Source of the DNA: Spartobacteria bacterium UBA695 | GTDB taxonomy: Bacteria; Verrucomicrobiota; Verrucomicrobiia; Chthoniobacterales; Chthoniobacteraceae | DNA: 64,000 bases | Assembly (NCBI GenBank): GCA_002298145.1 | Contig: DBMP01000003.1 | Location: forward strand, 1-64,000 | Reading direction: 5' to 3' | Notes under the pieces: model-generated | Databases searched by the model: none | Told to the model about the DNA's origin: nothing | What the model saw: the letters and a program-made list of their open reading frames with translations, nothing else | Made by a program: the position numbers and the translations under genes | Part shown: piece after piece, positions 61,075-64,000 of the stretch | How the letters are laid out: each line of letters opens with the position of its first letter | Position numbering within the stretch: position 1 is the stretch's first letter

Positions 61075-61605
61075 ATGCCCTATTTTTACGGACACGACAA
61101 CGGCGACGACGACCCGAATTCCTCCCCTTGGGAGGACGAAGCCAATGCGGAAGATTTCCGCCGAGACATGCAAAAACTCGCCTTAAGTTGCCGGAAATAC
61201 TATCGGGAAACGATCAACCTTCTGGACAAATTGAACGATGCTCAAAGCTTCATTTTGTATTTGCTCATCTCCGGGAATCGGGATGAACGGGCTATCGAAG
61301 TGAAGTCCGATCTGAAACGAGCGCTCGATTTTTTCCAGCTTTTCACGCTTGGAACCCCCTGCTCGATCCGGATTGATCCTGGGTTCCAGGACATCGTCGA
61401 CCGCGCTCTCAAACTCGATTGCTACGACAAGAAAGCTTGGTTTGAGCGGGGATATTCGACCAGCCTGACGGTCCTTTTCAACGCACTTTCGATGTGCGAA
61501 CGTGTGCTTGATACCATCCTCGCGTGCGCGAGATCGGGTGAGCAAAACTTCCTGGCCAGACAAGAACACAAATGGTTCCGAATGCTTTTTCATGTCGATA
61601 AATAG
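61075..61605 (+). CDS. Hypothetical protein, 176 residues
   Basis: 176 residues, largely helical and acidic, starting PYFYGHDNGDDDPNSSPWEDE. There is no signal peptide or recognised domain. It follows the previous gene by 14 bases and overlaps the next by 14 bases, showing a tight operon. Probably an ICE accessory protein (inference). Confidence 0.55.
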   Translation: MPYFYGHDNGDDDPNSSPWEDEANAEDFRRDMQKLALSCRKYYRETINLLDKLNDAQSFILYLLISGNRDERAIEVKSDLKRALDFFQLFTLGTPCSIRIDPGFQDIVDRALKLDCYDKKAWFERGYSTSLTVLFNALSMCERVLDTILACARSGEQNFLARQEHKWFRMLFHVDK

Positions 61606-61828
61606 ACGCGATATCGCCCGGGAACACGCGGACGCATTCTTCCGGGATGGACGGCACGCTGACCTACTCGCTATCGCGAAACACGCGTCGGATGAGCGGT
61701 GGGTTGCGATTTGCGAGAAGGAAATCGGCCGTCGTTTGAGTCATCTTCGCGGCGACACCTGGCAGAACGCGCATGATGAAATCATGCGGCGCTTGCGTGA
61801 GAAAACCGGATTTTCGCCGGAAAAGTAG
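61592..61828 (+). CDS. Hypothetical protein, 78 residues
   Basis: 78 residues from ATG 61592, overlapping the end of the upstream gene. The sequence SINRRDIAREHADAFFRDGRHADLLAIAKHASDE is helical and charged. A longer frame from 61502 would read through the neighbouring gene and is not used. No recognised family. Part of the ICE-like string. Confidence 0.55.
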   Translation: MSINRRDIAREHADAFFRDGRHADLLAIAKHASDERWVAICEKEIGRRLSHLRGDTWQNAHDEIMRRLREKTGFSPEK

Positions 61829-62052
61829 GCGCGATTTGGACGAAAGAGAGGCCGCGCTTCCTCGCCGATGGCCGGTTTTGCAGATGAGTTTTCTGCTCAA
61901 TTTTAAGGATTGCCATGCCAAAATGACGGCGGGCACGCGCTATTTTCCCCCAGAAAGTTCCTCGAAAAACTGCCCGGCGCGGCCTGTTTTTGGTCCGAAT
62001 CCCGGCCCGAACACCTAATAAAACTGAGCGAAAGGCTTCGGGTATCTCGGGA

Positions 62053-62337
62053 ATGAAGCCTGCATTTTCTCTTGGGAAAGTTGTCTCCACTCCCCGCGCT
62101 TGGGATTTTCTGAACTCCGCTCCCGTGGACATTGCGATTCTATTGGCGCGTCACCAGAGCGGGGATTGTTGCGACGAAGGCGGCCTCTCCGCCGACGATA
62201 TCTTGGCGAATCTCGATGCCATTTTGAGCGGCGAAGGGCGGATTTTTTCGAGCTACGACATCGGCAGTCAGCGCATCTGGGTTATCACCGAGGCTGACCG
62301 AAGCGTGACGACCGTCATGCTTCCGGAGGACTATTGA
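62053..62337 (+). CDS. Plasmid/ICE-type small protein
   Basis: 94 residues from ATG 62053. The ordered segments FSLGKVVSTPRAWDFL, LLARHQSGD, IFSSYDIGSQRIWVITEADRS and TTVMLPEDY match a small protein family common on plasmids and integrative conjugative elements, sometimes mislabelled as restriction-related. Function unknown. It is the last gene before the repeat array and supports the mobile nature of the region. Confidence 0.7.
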   Translation: MKPAFSLGKVVSTPRAWDFLNSAPVDIAILLARHQSGDCCDEGGLSADDILANLDAILSGEGRIFSSYDIGSQRIWVITEADRSVTTVMLPEDY

Positions 62338-63037
62338 CCCCCCAGGCTGCTTTCCTTGTTAGGATTCTGGCAAAACCGCGCACCCTAAACAGGGGTTTAC
62401 TCTGTCGGAGGCGGGTTTTGTGTTCAGGGTTTTTGCAATGCATTCGAGCGGAAGCGGCTGTGCCCTGTTAGGATTTAGCAATGGCATAATCCTATTTGCC
62501 TGCGTTTTCAGAGTAGTACTCGATCTTTGGATTCTTGGGTGCGAAGCCCATTACCCCGCTAAGATGCCGTCCCCTGGTTAGGATTTTGGCAGCCGACGCC
62601 TTTTTTTCTGCCCCTTTTATCTGTGAAGCGGGGTCTTAGAATTCTGCTTCTCGGGGGTTATTCTTTCGCGCATTTGCGTCTCCCGGTTACGATTTCATTT
62701 CTCGGCACCCTTTTTCCGCCCTCGTTAATCTGTAAAATTGTCTTTTACGATTCTGCTTGATGAAGGATGGATGCCGAATAGCGGGGGCAAATTCAAAGGA
62801 GAATTCTAACCCCGCCTAGGATTCAGGACAATCGCGCACTTTTACTCTGTTGATGCAGCTTCTTCGCGTAACGTGACTAAGAGCCCACCAAACGGCGGAC
62901 GGAAGAGTATTACTAATTCAAACGGAAATCGGGGAATGTGATTTTTGGGAGGGTGTTGCGCGTCCGAATTTGCGTTCCGGTATCTGCCGTCATGATGATT
63001 ATTGAAGCTTTGACTACCGGCAAAGGGAGAGAAGGAA
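62338..63037. other. 700-base gene-free stretch containing a degenerate tandem array
   Basis: No supportable gene. The left two thirds hold the array listed separately. The rest (about 62900-63037) is A/T-rich and includes TTTTTGGGAGGG and the Shine-Dalgarno of the following GTG-started gene. Likely roles are a replication or transfer origin, a cluster of small RNAs, or a regulatory region. Confidence 0.55.
62353..62850. repeat. Degenerate tandem array, five units, about 109-110 base period
   Basis: GTTAGGATT-type anchors occur at 62358, 62467, 62577 and 62686 (the last as GTTACGATT), spaced 109, 110 and 109 bases. A fifth related unit (CCTAGGATTCAGG) starts near 62815. A secondary block of type TTTACTCTGT / TTTTATCTGTGA / GTTAATCTGTAA follows 35-40 bases after most anchors, and TTAGAATTCTGCTT / TTTACGATTCTGCTT lies further on in units 3 and 4. 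Copies are diverged but clearly related. No CRISPR-like short exact repeat or attC core is present. Confidence 0.65.
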
Positions 63038-63628
63038 GTGCTCGCTAAATTCAGTGTCCCGCTCGTCGGGACGGCGACGGATCACGCACTGCGCATCGGC
63101 GAACTCGATTCACTTTTGGAATCCCGGCCTGAACGTTTACTGCTCGTTTTGACGGGCTCTGGAGGGCTCCAACCGGACGCGGTTATGGCTTACCTCGACC
63201 TTCTCTCCCGGGCCGAATGTGAAATCGTCGTCGTTAGTTATAGCAGCTTGTATGGCGCTGATTTTGCTCTCTGGCTTGGGGCCGGGCCGGTCCGCGAGAT
63301 CCGGCCGAGCGCGTGGGTGTATGTCCCGGGGGCAGACTCCAAACCGGATGGCGAGGTTGCCGGGGGATGCGCCGCTGAAATGTTGCGCCCCCCGACCCGA
63401 CTGTGGGATTATCAAAGTTGCTTGGATATCATTTCCGAGCACGTCGCGCTGGACATGGTTCTCAACCGGCGGCTTTCCGTGGACGACCTCCGGGAGTTGC
63501 TTCTGCTGCCATCCGACGACCTCGACCGGATTCTTCCTGCAGGTGAGGTCGATAAACACCCGCTGCCGGAACAAAGTCGAATCCAGCCCCCAACGCCGAA
63601 GAGCGAACCTGGGGACGACCTCCTATGA
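63038..63628 (+). CDS. ClpP-fold-like protein upstream of a conjugation ATPase
   Basis: 196 residues starting at GTG 63038 with AGGGAGAGAAGGAA just upstream. RLLLVLTGSGGLQPDAV, IVVVSYSSLYGADFALWLGAG and PSAWVYVPGA align by eye with the ClpP/SppA fold, but the catalytic Ser and His positions are not conserved, so an active protease is unlikely. The stop overlaps the next start by four bases, so it is translated with the conjugation ATPase. Assignment is a visual fold guess. Confidence 0.55.
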   Translation: MLAKFSVPLVGTATDHALRIGELDSLLESRPERLLLVLTGSGGLQPDAVMAYLDLLSRAECEIVVVSYSSLYGADFALWLGAGPVREIRPSAWVYVPGADSKPDGEVAGGCAAEMLRPPTRLWDYQSCLDIISEHVALDMVLNRRLSVDDLRELLLLPSDDLDRILPAGEVDKHPLPEQSRIQPPTPKSEPGDDLL

Positions 63629-64000
63629 AAAACACGCCCTCCCAGATTAGCGAAACCTTTGCCGACTTGTCCGTAAACCTGGGCGGGTTGACGTTGCCGC
63701 TGGATACGCTTTGCGGCGGAATCCTTGTCACCGGCGCGACGGGTTCGGGCAAGACGGTTTCGGTCATCAACAATTTTGCGGGCCAATTTGCTACCCTCGC
63801 CATGGAAGACGCGCGGCGCAAACCGGCGATATTCTATTTCACGGTGAAGGGAGCGCCACATCGGGATTTCATAAAGTCGTTGCCGCCGGCGCGAAGGAAA
63901 GACGTGATTCACCTCTCCGCCTCCGACGAGTGTTCATGGGGGCTTGGCCTCTTTCCGTCCGCGAATTGGCCGTCCCAGGACGCGCTTGAATCCGCCGTGC
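63625..64000 (+). CDS. VirD4/TraG-like conjugation ATPase, N-terminal part
   Basis: The frame from ATG 63625 runs off the window edge. Walker A GATGSGKT is at residues 37-44, followed by IFYFTVKGAPHRDFI and DVIHLSASDE, matching the start of coupling-protein or related ATPases of conjugative systems that move DNA to a type IV secretion channel. No transmembrane segment precedes the P-loop, as in soluble TraG/TcpA-like forms. It overlaps the ClpP-like gene by four bases. Together with the plasmid-type gene upstream it marks the region as conjugative or mobilisable. Confidence 0.72.
   Translation, partial: MKNTPSQISETFADLSVNLGGLTLPLDTLCGGILVTGATGSGKTVSVINNFAGQFATLAMEDARRKPAIFYFTVKGAPHRDFIKSLPPARRKDVIHLSASDECSWGLGLFPSANWPSQDALESAV

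Larger units (their letters stand above)
42004..64000. mobile_element. Genomic island beginning at tRNA-Thr (defence genes plus ICE-like backbone)
   Basis: From the tRNA-Thr 3' end onward, gene content and base composition change: SPARTA genes are markedly A/T-richer than the GC-rich backbone, followed by restriction, toxin-antitoxin and conjugation-type genes. The right end and an integrase are not in the window, nor is a repeat of the tRNA 3' end. The element type (ICE, integrative mobilisable element or patchwork defence island) is therefore inferred. Confidence 0.6.

Noticed and set aside
61782..62132. A 116-codon minus-strand frame
   Set aside because: It overlaps two short + strand genes with better starts and has an Arg-rich antisense composition.
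62338..62850. An integron cassette array
   Set aside because: The GTTAGGATT anchors resemble the GTTRRRY core only in part (the last base is not a pyrimidine), no matching inverse core RYYYAAC is placed at the unit starts, and no integrase or cassette genes lie between units.
62338..62850. A CRISPR array
   Set aside because: The repeated blocks are diverged and the period is about 109 bases, far longer than CRISPR repeat-spacer units; no cas gene is present.

Overview
The window looks like a piece of a Gram-negative-type chromosome from the Verrucomicrobiota / PVC group (inference). Supporting points: Kdo and heptose genes of an outer membrane, a kdsB-pyrG pair as remembered from chlamydiae, a deoxyhypusine-synthase-like gene, a sugar kinase fused to MurQ, GC-rich genes and few strong Shine-Dalgarno sequences. 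No rRNA or species-level marker is present, so the phylum is a moderate-confidence guess.

Layout. 1-0.3 kb: edge of an IS1595-type insertion sequence. 0.5-41.8 kb: mostly chromosomal backbone, with bioA, a CPBP protease, sbcDC, waaA-rsmD, mntH with a universal stress protein, an NlpC/P60 lipoprotein, queA, folC-comF, rsmI, a DUF2062 protein, an OmpA-family protein, a deoxyhypusine-synthase homologue, rplU-rpmA, cusBA metal efflux, the overlapping hldA-gmhB-kdsB-pyrG operon, a GlcNAc-kinase/MurQ fusion and an acyltransferase/acyl-ligase fusion. Between rplU and cusB lies a six-gene phage head cassette (21.95-26.25 kb) that keeps scaffold and N4-gp56-like capsid genes but shows no terminase, portal, integrase or lysis gene. 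A small gene at 8426-8692 encodes a ribbon-helix-helix protein with a histone-H1-like tail and seems to start on ATC.

41.9-64 kb: an accessory island beginning at a tRNA-Thr(CGU) gene and running off the right edge. Its left part is a defence island. First comes a SPARTA pair (TIR-APAZ plus short Argonaute). Next is a large PLD-like/SNF2-type helicase overlapping a DUF4391 gene. After two short minus-strand genes there is a six-gene + strand run: vapB, vapC, type III mod, an AAA ATPase, a DUF4276 (Toprim-like) protein and type III res. The ATPase/DUF4276 pair is embedded between mod and res. A NERD-nuclease-like gene follows.

The right part (59.8-64 kb) is a string of small genes typical of plasmids and integrative conjugative elements. 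A 700-base gene-free stretch there carries a degenerate tandem array with a 109-110 base period. It is followed by a ClpP-fold-like gene overlapping the start of a VirD4/TraG-like ATPase cut by the window edge.

Best candidates for something new are the vapBC-mod-ATPase-DUF4276-res composite with its helicase-DUF4391 neighbour, the 109-base array, and the ATC-started gene. SPARTA itself is a described system.
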